41,196 nucleotides of DNA from a bacterium (GTDB lineage: Bacteria > Pseudomonadota > Alphaproteobacteria > Acetobacterales > Acetobacteraceae), in contig JAMFRO010000093.1 in assembly GCA_026224825.1 (NCBI GenBank), positions 68,946 through 110,141 on the forward strand. The letters are read 5' to 3'. The translations under genes and the position numbers were made by a program. Shown here one piece after another: positions 15,690 to 23,524 of this stretch. How positions within the stretch are numbered: position 1 is the stretch's first letter; the number at the start of each line of letters is the position of its first letter. Under the pieces are notes generated by a model. That model had not been told where the DNA came from. It saw nothing but the letters and a program-made list of their open reading frames with translations, and searched no databases.

Positions 15690-17126
15690 GTGGATAGTAT
15701 GAGCCTGGAGATCAGTTCCCCGCGCGTGGGCGACGCCCTGCCGAAATCTCACGCGTTGCGGACAGAGGAGCCAGGCATGGCTGAGCAATGGTCACGTGTC
15801 CGCGCCCGTCTGCAGGCCGAGGTCGGCGATGTGGAATACCGCACCTGGCTCAAGCAGCTCATCTTCTCCGGTGTCACCGGCGATGAGGTCACCGTCATCC
15901 TGCCCACGCGCTTCCTGCGCGATTGGGTGAACAAGGAATATGGCGAGCTGATCACCGCCCTCTGGCAGACCGAGAACCCCGCCATCCGGCGCGTGGAGTT
16001 CCGCACCGCCGCCGCCTCGCGCGCCGCAGCCCCCAATCTGGCAGAACCCGCCACCGCCCCGGCCGCGGTCGCCGCCATCGCGCGCCCGGATTCCGCCGCC
16101 CCGCTCGACCAGCGCTTCACCTTCGAGACCTTCGTCGTCGGCAAGCCGAACGAATTCGCCTATGCCTGCGCCCGCCGCGTGGCCGAGGCCCCCAACACCG
16201 CCGGCTTCAACCCGCTGTTCCTCTATGGCGGCGTCGGCCTCGGCAAAACCCATCTCATGCACGCCATCGCCTGGGAAATTTCGTCGCGCACACGCGGCGG
16301 CAAGCCGGTTTCCGTCGCCTATATGTCGGCGGAAAAATTCATGTACCGCTTCATCAACGCACTCCGCTCGCAATCCACGCTCGAATTCAAAAACGAGCTG
16401 CGCAGCGTCGACGTTTTGATGATCGACGATCTCCAATTCCTCATCGGCAAGGACAACACCCAGGAAGAATTCTTCCACACCTTCAACGCCCTGGTCGATG
16501 CCGGCAAACAGATCGTTATCTCGGCGGATAAGTCCCCCTCCGACCTCTCGGGCCTGGAAGACCGCCTGCGCACCCGCCTCGGCTGCGGCATGGTGGCAGA
16601 CCTCCACGCCACCACCTTCGAGCTGCGCTACTCCATTCTGGAAGCGAAAGCACAACGCGCCGGCGTCGAAGTCCCGCCCAAGGTCATCGAGTTCCTCGCC
16701 CGCAAGATCACCAGCAACAACCGCGAGCTGGAAGGTGCGCTCAACCGCCTCGTCGCCCACGCCAACCTCTTCAACCGCCACCTCACCATGGAAACCGCGC
16801 ACGAAGTCCTGCACGACGTGCTGAAGGCCCACGACCGCAAAGTCTCCATCCAGGAAATCCAAAAGCGCGTCTGCGAACATTTCAACATCCGCATCGCTGA
16901 AATGTCCTCCGCCCGCCGCGCCCGCAACATCGCCCGCCCCCGCCAGGTCGCCATGTACCTGGCCAAACAACTCACCAGCAAATCCCTGCCAGACATAGGC
17001 CGCCACTTCGGCGACCGCGACCACACCACCGTCATGCACGCCGTCTCCCGCGTCACCGAACTCATCGGCACCGACGCCGCCTTCGCCGAAGATGTGGACC
17101 TGCTGCGGCGCATGCTGGAAACGTAA
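15690..17126 (+). CDS. dnaA: chromosomal replication initiator DnaA
   Basis: The 478-residue protein has an N-terminal domain I (EQWSRVRARLQAEVGDVEYRTWLKQL), an Ala/Pro linker, AAA+ motifs (Walker A GGVGLGKTHLM; Walker B VLMIDDLQFL) and the C-terminal DNA-binding signature DIGRHFGDRDHTTVMHAV. DnaA melts oriC and loads helicase. Three starts are possible: GTG 15690, ATG 15699, and ATG 15777, which has GAGGAG upstream. I keep the longest because codons 15699-15776 have the strong third-position G/C bias of coding DNA. It is not followed directly by dnaN, which is unusual. Confidence 0.96.
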   Translation: MDSMSLEISSPRVGDALPKSHALRTEEPGMAEQWSRVRARLQAEVGDVEYRTWLKQLIFSGVTGDEVTVILPTRFLRDWVNKEYGELITALWQTENPAIRRVEFRTAAASRAAAPNLAEPATAPAAVAAIARPDSAAPLDQRFTFETFVVGKPNEFAYACARRVAEAPNTAGFNPLFLYGGVGLGKTHLMHAIAWEISSRTRGGKPVSVAYMSAEKFMYRFINALRSQSTLEFKNELRSVDVLMIDDLQFLIGKDNTQEEFFHTFNALVDAGKQIVISADKSPSDLSGLEDRLRTRLGCGMVADLHATTFELRYSILEAKAQRAGVEVPPKVIEFLARKITSNNRELEGALNRLVAHANLFNRHLTMETAHEVLHDVLKAHDRKVSIQEIQKRVCEHFNIRIAEMSSARRARNIARPRQVAMYLAKQLTSKSLPDIGRHFGDRDHTTVMHAVSRVTELIGTDAAFAEDVDLLRRMLET

Positions 17127-17201
17127 GGAAGGCCAGGCCTCAGCCCCCAACAGCTCCAGGCAAAGCCCCGTCCTTCCTCAGCCCCCACACCTCTCACCAC
17201 C

Positions 17202-17226
17202 GTCATGCCCACGAAGGCGGGCATCT
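17202..17226. repeat. dispersed short palindrome, copy B
   Basis: GTCATGCCCACGAAGGCGGG-type unit, slightly degenerate compared with copy A at 170-194. It lies in the gap between dnaA and the convergent esterase gene. Confidence 0.7.
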
Positions 17227-17243
17227 CTCACTCCCAAGGCCTC

Positions 17244-18197
17244 TCACCCAAACATAGCCCGCCGCAGCGCCTCCAAACCATCCCGATTAGCCGCCAATGT
17301 AACCCTGGCAGCCCCCACCAACTGAAACCCATGGTAAGCCCCCGGATACACATGCAGCTCCACCGGCACGCCAGCCCGCATCAACCGCCGCGCATACTCA
17401 ACATCCTCCTCCACGAACAAATCCAGCGTCCCCACAGCAATAAACGCAGGCGGCAACCCAGCTAAATCCGCCGCCCTTGCGGCGGCAGCATAAGGGCTCA
17501 CATCCGTCCCACCAGGTGCTGCCCCCAGCAACGCCCCCCAACCGTAACGGTTCAGCTCAGCCGTCCAAACAAAATCCCCCGTATACGGATGCGGCTCACC
17601 ACCCACCCCCGTCCGGTCATCAATCATCGGATAAATCAAATGCTGAAACGCAATCCCCGGCCCGCCCCGGTCCCGCGCCAGCAGCGCCAGCCCAGCCGCC
17701 AGCCCACCGCCAGCACTCTCCCCCATCACCCCAATCCGCGCAGCATCCACCCCCAGCGCCACCGCATTCTCCGCCACATAACGCAGCGCCGCATAGCAAT
17801 CCTCCACCGGCCCCGGATGCACAGTCTCCGGCGCCAGCCGGTAATCCACCGAGAACACAGCACATCCCAGCTCCCGCACAACCTCCCTATTGGCCACATC
17901 CCCCACACCCGGCTCGCCGATCACATAACCGCCGCCATGAATATGTAATATCGCCGGCACGGGCTCAGCCACCTCGCGCGGCCGATGCACCACCACCCGC
18001 ACATCCGGCGCCCCTTCCGGCCCCGGCACGGTAATTTCCTCGGTCACCACCCCCGGCACGTCCACCACAGGTGCCGCCCCGCGCATCGCCGCCAGCCCGG
18101 CCCGCACCGCCACAATATCCACCACGGAAAAATCCAGCACGGGCAGCATCGCCAGCCCCGCCACCAGCTCCGGATCCACCAGATGCGCACTACTCAT
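17244..18197 (-). CDS. alpha/beta hydrolase, hormone-sensitive-lipase-like esterase
   Basis: The 317-residue protein carries the HSL-family oxyanion motif HIHGGGYVIG, the nucleophile elbow GESAGGG, and a later Asp (GTLDLFVEEDVEYA) and His (YPGAYHGFQ) that complete a Ser-Asp-His triad. Such enzymes hydrolyse short acyl esters in the cytosol. The start is the ATG at 18195-18197. It sits between dnaA and dnaN on the opposite strand, which splits a pair that is normally adjacent. Confidence 0.93.
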   Translation of the reverse strand: MSSAHLVDPELVAGLAMLPVLDFSVVDIVAVRAGLAAMRGAAPVVDVPGVVTEEITVPGPEGAPDVRVVVHRPREVAEPVPAILHIHGGGYVIGEPGVGDVANREVVRELGCAVFSVDYRLAPETVHPGPVEDCYAALRYVAENAVALGVDAARIGVMGESAGGGLAAGLALLARDRGGPGIAFQHLIYPMIDDRTGVGGEPHPYTGDFVWTAELNRYGWGALLGAAPGGTDVSPYAAAARAADLAGLPPAFIAVGTLDLFVEEDVEYARRLMRAGVPVELHVYPGAYHGFQLVGAARVTLAANRDGLEALRRAMFG

Positions 18198-18350
18198 GCT
18201 CAAGGCCCCATATTTTGCTTTATCCCCACCCTGACATGCCCCCGCGCCCGCCGTAAACCGGCGGTCCCTTTTCTATTGCAAGCACCCTTGCTAGGCTGGG
18301 CCACGAATCGGTCAAAAAACCAAAAATTCGTGTCTGTCTGGAAGGGTATC

Positions 18351-19475
18351 ATGAAATTCAAGGCCGATCGCGCCACGCTGATAAAGTCTCTGGCCCACGT
18401 GCAAAACGTGGTGGAGAAGCGGAACACCATACCCATACTGGCAAACGTGCTGCTCGCGGTGCGCGACGGCAAGCTCAGCCTGGCCGCCACCGATCTGGAA
18501 ATCTCCCTGATCGAGGAAGTCGCGGCGGAAACAGCGCGTAACGGCGCCATCACCGTTCCCGCGGCCACGCTGTACGAAATCGTCCGCCGCCAGCCCGAAA
18601 ACGCGGTCATCGAGCTCGACCATCCGGGCGGCGACGCCCAGCTCGCCCTGCGCGCCGGCCGCTACTCCACCAGCCTGGTCGCCATCTCGGTGGACGAATT
18701 CCCCAAGCTGGACGCCGGCAAGCTCAGCCACAACTTCGCCGTCTCGGCGCAAGAACTGCGCGGCCTGATAGACCGCACCAAATTCGCCATCTCCACCGAG
18801 GAAACCCGCTACTACCTCAACGGCATCTTCCTCCACGCCGCCGAGGGCGATAACGGCCCCGTCCTGCGCGCCGTCGCAACAGACGGCCACCGCCTGGCCC
18901 GCGTCGAAGAACCTTTGCCCGAAGGTGCCGCAGGCATGCCTGGCATCATCATCCCGCGCAAAACCGTCACCGAACTCCGCAAACTGCTGGACGAGGTTTC
19001 CGGCGAAATCGAAATCGCCCTCTCCGAGACTCGCATCCAATTCGCCATCGGCACAATGCGCTTAACGTCGAAACTAATCGACGGCACCTTCCCCGACTAC
19101 GACCGCGTCATCCCCCGCGGCAACGACAAAATCCTGCGCGTCGACAAAAAAGACTTCAACGACGCCGTCGGCCGCGTCTCCGCCATCTCCGCCGAGAAAC
19201 ACCGGCCAGTTAAGTTGTCCCTGGCCAAAGACCTCCTCGTCATCTCCGCAGCCTCCGCCGAACAAGGCAGCGCGTCGGAAGAACTAGGCGGCGACCTGAT
19301 AGACTACCAATCCGGCCCCCTGGAAATCGGCTTCCAAGCCCGCTACCTCTCGGACGTGACCGAGCAAGTAAAAGGCAAAGTAGAATTCGTCTTCGCCGAC
19401 GGCGCCGCCCCCACCCTCGTCCGCGACCAGGACGACAGCTCCGCCGTCTACGTCCTCATGCCCATGCGGGTCTAA
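18351..19475 (+). CDS. dnaN: DNA polymerase III beta sliding clamp
   Basis: The 374-residue clamp has the expected three-domain pattern: MKFKADRATLIKSLAHVQNVVEKRNTIPILANV, then KFAISTEETRYYLNGIFLHA, and the C-terminal YVLMPMRV. The ring encircles DNA and holds polymerase III. The ATG at 18351 has GGAAGGG upstream. The promoter should lie in the 153 bp shared with the divergent esterase gene. Confidence 0.97.
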   Translation: MKFKADRATLIKSLAHVQNVVEKRNTIPILANVLLAVRDGKLSLAATDLEISLIEEVAAETARNGAITVPAATLYEIVRRQPENAVIELDHPGGDAQLALRAGRYSTSLVAISVDEFPKLDAGKLSHNFAVSAQELRGLIDRTKFAISTEETRYYLNGIFLHAAEGDNGPVLRAVATDGHRLARVEEPLPEGAAGMPGIIIPRKTVTELRKLLDEVSGEIEIALSETRIQFAIGTMRLTSKLIDGTFPDYDRVIPRGNDKILRVDKKDFNDAVGRVSAISAEKHRPVKLSLAKDLLVISAASAEQGSASEELGGDLIDYQSGPLEIGFQARYLSDVTEQVKGKVEFVFADGAAPTLVRDQDDSSAVYVLMPMRV

Positions 19476-19490
19476 CCACCCGCCATCACC

Positions 19491-19557
19491 GTCATTGCGA
19501 CCCTCGCGAAAGCGAGGGGAAGCAACCCATCTTTCTAACCACAGAAAGATGGGTTGT
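19491..19557. repeat. two-hairpin dispersed repeat, copy F
   Basis: Hairpin one is CCCTCGC-GAAA-GCGAGGG (19501-19518) preceded by GTCATTGCGA. Hairpin two is perfect, with CAACCCATCTTTC at 19523-19535 and GAAAGATGGGTTG at 19544-19556. It lies between the convergent dnaN and the EEP-like gene, and matches copy E at 9187-9254. Confidence 0.8.
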
Positions 19558-19574
19558 TCATTCGCCCCACAACC

Positions 19575-20546
19575 CTAAACCGCCTTTTTCACCTCGATAG
19601 AAACAGCCAGCCCGCAATGGTCCGTCACCGTCACGGCATTCGAGGATTGCGAGATATAAGCAACAGGCGTCTTCAGCTCGACAACATCCGAGCGGTAAAC
19701 CGCCACATCATATAATTGCGTTCCCTTGGCGTTCGTGCCGCCTTCCTTCACATTGTAATTGTCGATTTTGGTGACGGTTTTGCCCTGCAACGCATTCGTA
19801 TAGGCTGTCGTCGCAAATGCATCATTCAGCGCCTGCTTAGTATAATCGGCACTGCCCTGGTTCGTATCGCCAATCACCAGATGAATGATCTTTCCATTGC
19901 TCAGCAATTCCTGCGCGATGTCCTTGTAGAATTTCTTGGTGGCTTCTTTTTTTTTCGCAATGGCATTGGGAACATGCACGAACACGATATTCATATTGGA
20001 CACTGAATAGACCACATACCCGTTGCCCTCAGCCACACATTTGTTCCCATTCGCCGACGGGCTGAACGACGAGAAAGATTGGCAAGCCTTCTGCGACGGA
20101 TGGGCTTCGACCTCCATCTCATTGCTGCCCACCACATCAGAAAAATCCGGGTGGGATGTATCGAACTCCCCGCACACCAATATACTAGGCATCTTGCCGA
20201 ATTGCCGGAAGAAATGCTGAAACATGGACGATATATGCGAGCCGAACACTGGCCCCGTCTGCTCCAGGGGCTCATCGGACTTGACCCTCTTGGCCGCCGG
20301 CTTGCCATCATTGTCATCACCGCGCTTGCGTTTCTTGTCCGGCAGCGGCTTCACCGGCACCAGATTCGCCGGTCCCTCGATCGGCGTTGCAAGATTACGC
20401 GCATCACTCGGCAACACCAGCGCCTTATGCTTCTTCTGCGTTACATGCGTGTTGGTCTGCTTCGTAAACTGCTGCAAGCTGGTCGCGGCCAGCCCGTGCT
20501 CCTTGCTCGAATTCGCATTGAACGACTGATACGCGATGAGCGGCAT
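19575..20546 (-). CDS. endonuclease/exonuclease/phosphatase-fold-like protein with nuclear-localization-like segment
   Basis: The 323-residue protein is visibly more A/T-rich than its neighbours. Residues 71-91 form a bipartite basic cluster, KKRKR, then an acidic spacer, then PAAKRVKSD, which differs from the human c-Myc signal PAAKRVKLD at one position. The C-terminal half has hallmarks of the DNase I/EEP fold in order: VFVHVP (His191), HLVIGDTNQ (226-229 GDTN), LYDVAVY (Asp280) and VTDHCGLAV (308-310 TDH). There is no signal peptide; the N terminus is Ser/Thr/Gln-rich, as in many secreted effectors. The family assignment is inference from motifs, with CdtB-like nucleases or EEP phosphatases as candidates. 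The ATG has GAGGGAG upstream. Confidence 0.65.
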   Translation of the reverse strand: MPLIAYQSFNANSSKEHGLAATSLQQFTKQTNTHVTQKKHKALVLPSDARNLATPIEGPANLVPVKPLPDKKRKRGDDNDGKPAAKRVKSDEPLEQTGPVFGSHISSMFQHFFRQFGKMPSILVCGEFDTSHPDFSDVVGSNEMEVEAHPSQKACQSFSSFSPSANGNKCVAEGNGYVVYSVSNMNIVFVHVPNAIAKKKEATKKFYKDIAQELLSNGKIIHLVIGDTNQGSADYTKQALNDAFATTAYTNALQGKTVTKIDNYNVKEGGTNAKGTQLYDVAVYRSDVVELKTPVAYISQSSNAVTVTDHCGLAVSIEVKKAV

Positions 20547-20865
20547 GTTCTGGCACTCCCTCTTGATTTACATTCGTTAAAACGTGTGTCCGTGCAACTT
20601 CCACGTTAGGGGTGACATCTAGTTACCCATCTTCGCGCGTATAATCAATATTGGAGAGATACAAAAACCTAATCACAACATTACAATATCAAGTTCAAGC
20701 CTGCTGTTCCAAGCCGATATGCGCCAGCCCCGCAGCGCATCTTCTTCCAGGGCTCAATTTCGTAGCCCTCCAACCGTCATGCCCGCGAACACGGGCATCC
20801 ACGGCTTCCCTTCCACAGCCGAAAGCATATAGAATGATTTTGTAACGATTTCGGCGACTCTCAAC
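20547..20865. other. 319-bp spacer upstream of the EEP-like gene
   Basis: This A/T-rich spacer separates two divergent genes and should hold the promoters of the EEP-like gene (minus) and of the broken TPR gene (plus). It contains dispersed palindrome copy C (20776-20800) and the 11-mer GTGCAACTTCC at 20592-20602, which also occurs upstream of the cysteine-enzyme gene. No gene is supported. Confidence 0.5.
20776..20800. repeat. dispersed short palindrome, copy C
   Basis: GTCATGCCCGCGAACACGGG-type unit with one arm mismatch. It belongs to the same family as the copies at 170, 17202 and 27490. Confidence 0.7.
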
Positions 20866-21693
20866 ATGCGCCTTTCGGCATTCGCGGTTCTGGCGCTCAC
20901 ACTGAGCAGTTGTGCGTCAACAAGCAGTAACGGAACCGGTAATCCGGGGCCAAACAACAAAGTTTCGATAAATCTCTAGTCTGACAGCGTTTAGGACAAT
21001 GATTTCAATGTCGGTACTGGCGATCTCGATCAGAAAGTATGGGCGCTGGCGATCGCATACGAAACGAAAGCGATCGAACGCAACTCGCGTCTTTACCCGG
21101 CCTATATCGATCGCGGCATTGCCTATGGCGAGCAAGGCAATTTCCAGGCCGACATTGTCGACCAGACCCAGGCCATAGAAACTGCCGCCAAATATAGCAG
21201 CGGCGGCTATTCAGATACGGCCAGTGAGGACGTACACTACGGCCCCCACACCAGGCCGGTCGTTATATTTCCCGCCTGCGCGAACAGGGGCGACGCCTAT
21301 GGCAAGACAGGGCAATACGCCCTGGCGATTGCAGATTTTAACGAGGCGATAGCACTGAACCCGTCTCACCCCGGCTTGTATAACGGCCGCTGCTGGGCCC
21401 GTGCCAAACAAGGCGATCTCGCCAACGCTTTGCAGGATTGCAACCACGCCCTGGCATTGGCCCTCAAGAACCCCGAAATCATTGATTCACGCGGCTACGT
21501 CTATCTGAAAATGCAAAACTACGATGCATCCATCACAGATTATAACGCCGCCCTGGCCATCGCCCCGTAACAAGCAAGCTCATTCTACGGGCTTGGCCTG
21601 GCACTACGCGCCAAGAACGATCCATCCGCCGGCGCAAAAATCACCGCAGCAGAAAAGATCGACCCGAAAATCGCCTCCATATTCAATAAATAG
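20866..21693 (+). pseudogene. broken TPR lipoprotein gene
   Basis: One continuous frame encodes a lipoprotein signal (MRLSAFAVLALTLSSC) and TPR repeats (AYIDRGIAYGEQGNFQADI; ACANRGDAYGKTGQYALAIADFNEAIALNP; DSRGYVYLKMQNYDASITDYNAALAIAP; FYGLGLALRAKNDPSAGAKI). It is interrupted by three in-frame stops: TAG at 20977, TAG at 20992 and TAA at 21568. There are no frameshifts, so the decay looks recent, or the stops are suppressed. It is a clear paralogue of the intact TPR lipoprotein at 30664-31443: both contain a (W/R)C-W/LWxxxxGDLxNAL(A/Q)DC segment and a xYGLGLAxxAK segment. The intact copy shows what was lost. Confidence 0.82.
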
Positions 21694-21765
21694 AAAGTGC
21701 AACAAACGTAGGGCGGATAAGCGAACCCCCCATCCGCCCCCGTGCCCCGCCCCGCAAGCCCCCCC

Positions 21766-22470
21766 TCAGCAGCGAATAATCTGTAACGAAGCCGCGGCAA
21801 AAACCTGGGAGTACTGCCCCCCCGGCGGGGTCCATTCATAGTCATTCGGGCCGCCGCCATAAACCCAGAAAACACGCTTGCCCTGGCCTTGCCAGGACTG
21901 CATCTTGGAGGCGACTTTCGCCGCATATTGTTCCAATGAACACCAGACATTCGCCCAGGCATCGAGGGCATAAACCTGATCATGAAAAATCGGCGCGCCG
22001 CGTGAGATATTCGTCAACGCCGCTGCTGGCAGACCATTGCTGTTCTCCAGCAAGGTCAACCGTTGCGGCGTGCCATAGAGAGCGAAAACATGGTCCGCAC
22101 TTCTCCCGGCCGGACCGGGATTGGGGGTAACAACCGAGGCCAGCGCCAGCTCGGTGCTATGCACCCCGGCGGCCGTGGCCAGATAGGCCGCGAGGCACGC
22201 AAGTTCGCCGCAATTGGCAACCGGCACCCCGGCGTTCAACACATAGGCGCCAGTCTGCAGAATGCCCATGCCCTGGGTTTGTCCACGCTGAATTGGCAAT
22301 GCGGCTGCCGCGGCCAGTTGCCCCACGTTGCGCTGCACGGCCTTGCCGGAAATGCGTTTCCACCAGGAGGCATTCACCGTGTCATATCGCTTATTGGCGG
22401 ATTTTCCGCCGGCCTCATAAAAGCGGCGGGTTTCCTCGAATATTGTTTTGGCGGTGGTGGCGTTGGGCAT
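21766..22470 (-). CDS. candidate Cys-His-Asp enzyme, effector-like (papain-like or deamidase-like)
   Basis: The 234-residue protein has no signal peptide and no family I can name with certainty. Three conserved-looking blocks have the order and context of a clan CA catalytic triad: ANCGELACLAAYLA (Cys87), SADHVFALYG (His127) and VYALDAWANVW (Asp170). The DxWANVW block is typical of papain-like effectors and deamidases, where the Asp orients the His. Substrate unknown. Its upstream region shares an 11-mer with that of the EEP-like gene 1.2 kb away, and both are flanked by core replication genes. A phytochelatin-synthase- or NlpC-like peptidase is an alternative. Confidence 0.55.
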   Translation of the reverse strand: MPNATTAKTIFEETRRFYEAGGKSANKRYDTVNASWWKRISGKAVQRNVGQLAAAAALPIQRGQTQGMGILQTGAYVLNAGVPVANCGELACLAAYLATAAGVHSTELALASVVTPNPGPAGRSADHVFALYGTPQRLTLLENSNGLPAAALTNISRGAPIFHDQVYALDAWANVWCSLEQYAAKVASKMQSWQGQGKRVFWVYGGGPNDYEWTPPGGQYSQVFAAASLQIIRC

Positions 22471-22580
22471 GAGGGGTCTCGATCCATTTCGAGTTGTTTC
22501 CGGATACCGAGCACATGGCCGCCCCGATTGTCAACTCAACTTTAATCCCCGCGCCATGTGCAACTTCCCCCCAAAAAACC

Positions 22581-23390
22581 CTACCCCGCCACCTCATCCG
22601 TCCAAACCCGAAACCTCTCCAGCGTGCTCGGCCCAAAATGGCTCGTAATCGCCGTATCCGCCGCATCCATCCCGCGCGCGATCAGCACGCGCCCAATCCG
22701 CGGCACATTATGCCGCGCATCAAACGTCAGCCACTGCCCGCCGATATACGCCTCGAACCAGGCCGAAAAATCCATCGGCGCCGGATCTTTCGGCACGCCG
22801 ATATCGCCCAGATACCCCGTGCAATACCGCGCCGGAATATTCATGCAGCGGCACAAGGTCACAGCCAGGTGCGCAAAATCCCGGCACACCCCAATCCGCT
22901 CCTCATACCCCTCAAACGCCGTCCGCGTATTGCGCGCAAACTGATAGCCAAAGGTGATCCGCTCATGCGCGAAATTACAAATCGCCCGCACCCGGTTGCC
23001 GCCGCCCACCACGGCCCCAAAATTATCCCAGGCAATCTGCATCAATTTATCCGTCTCGCAATAGCGCGAGCCCAACAGAAAATGCAGTGCCTCATCAGGC
23101 AAATCGGAAATCTCATGCTGTATCGCATCGGGAAAAAACAAATCCGCAGTGCCAGGATCAGAAATCAGCGCATCAGTGGTCAGAATCAACTGCCCCGCAG
23201 GCGCCACCAGCCGCGTCACAAAATTGCCGAAACTGTCATGATATTGGGTAAAAGGCACAGCCGGGCTGGTGCTGAACTTATCCGGGCTCAGCAAATGCCC
23301 CGCCCGCGAATGATGCACGTTCAAATGCGCCAGCATCGGCGTAGGTTGCGGGTGCGAGACGATGATTTCATAGCCGACACGAATACGCAT
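22581..23390 (-). CDS. transglutaminase-like cysteine protease family protein
   Basis: The 269-residue protein has an N-terminal beta domain (MRIRVGYEIIVSHPQPTPM) and a transglutaminase core. The triad is Cys in ERIGVCRDFAHLAVTLCR, His in WFEAYIGGQWLTFDARHN-type context, and Asp in that same block. Members of this bacterial group are cytosolic, and many act as proteases or peptide ligases of unknown substrate. The ATG at 23388-23390 has GGAAAG upstream. It is divergent from recF and follows the accessory patch. Confidence 0.85.
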   Translation of the reverse strand: MRIRVGYEIIVSHPQPTPMLAHLNVHHSRAGHLLSPDKFSTSPAVPFTQYHDSFGNFVTRLVAPAGQLILTTDALISDPGTADLFFPDAIQHEISDLPDEALHFLLGSRYCETDKLMQIAWDNFGAVVGGGNRVRAICNFAHERITFGYQFARNTRTAFEGYEERIGVCRDFAHLAVTLCRCMNIPARYCTGYLGDIGVPKDPAPMDFSAWFEAYIGGQWLTFDARHNVPRIGRVLIARGMDAADTAITSHFGPSTLERFRVWTDEVAG

Positions 23391-23524
23391 GGGGTTCTTT
23401 CCGGTTGTGAGCACCAAATATAAGAACCAGCCGGCAACATGCCGCCAATCCAGCGGTGTTTTAATCCCGCCTTAATACACCAGCTTGCCCAGCACCTCAG
23501 GCCGGGCGAGAATGGCCCACCATC

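Noticed and set aside
19923..19963. Run of nine T bases in the EEP-like gene as a frameshift site
   Set aside because: The run is read as consecutive Lys codons on the coding strand (KKKEATKK) and the frame is intact on both sides, so slippage is possible but not evidenced.
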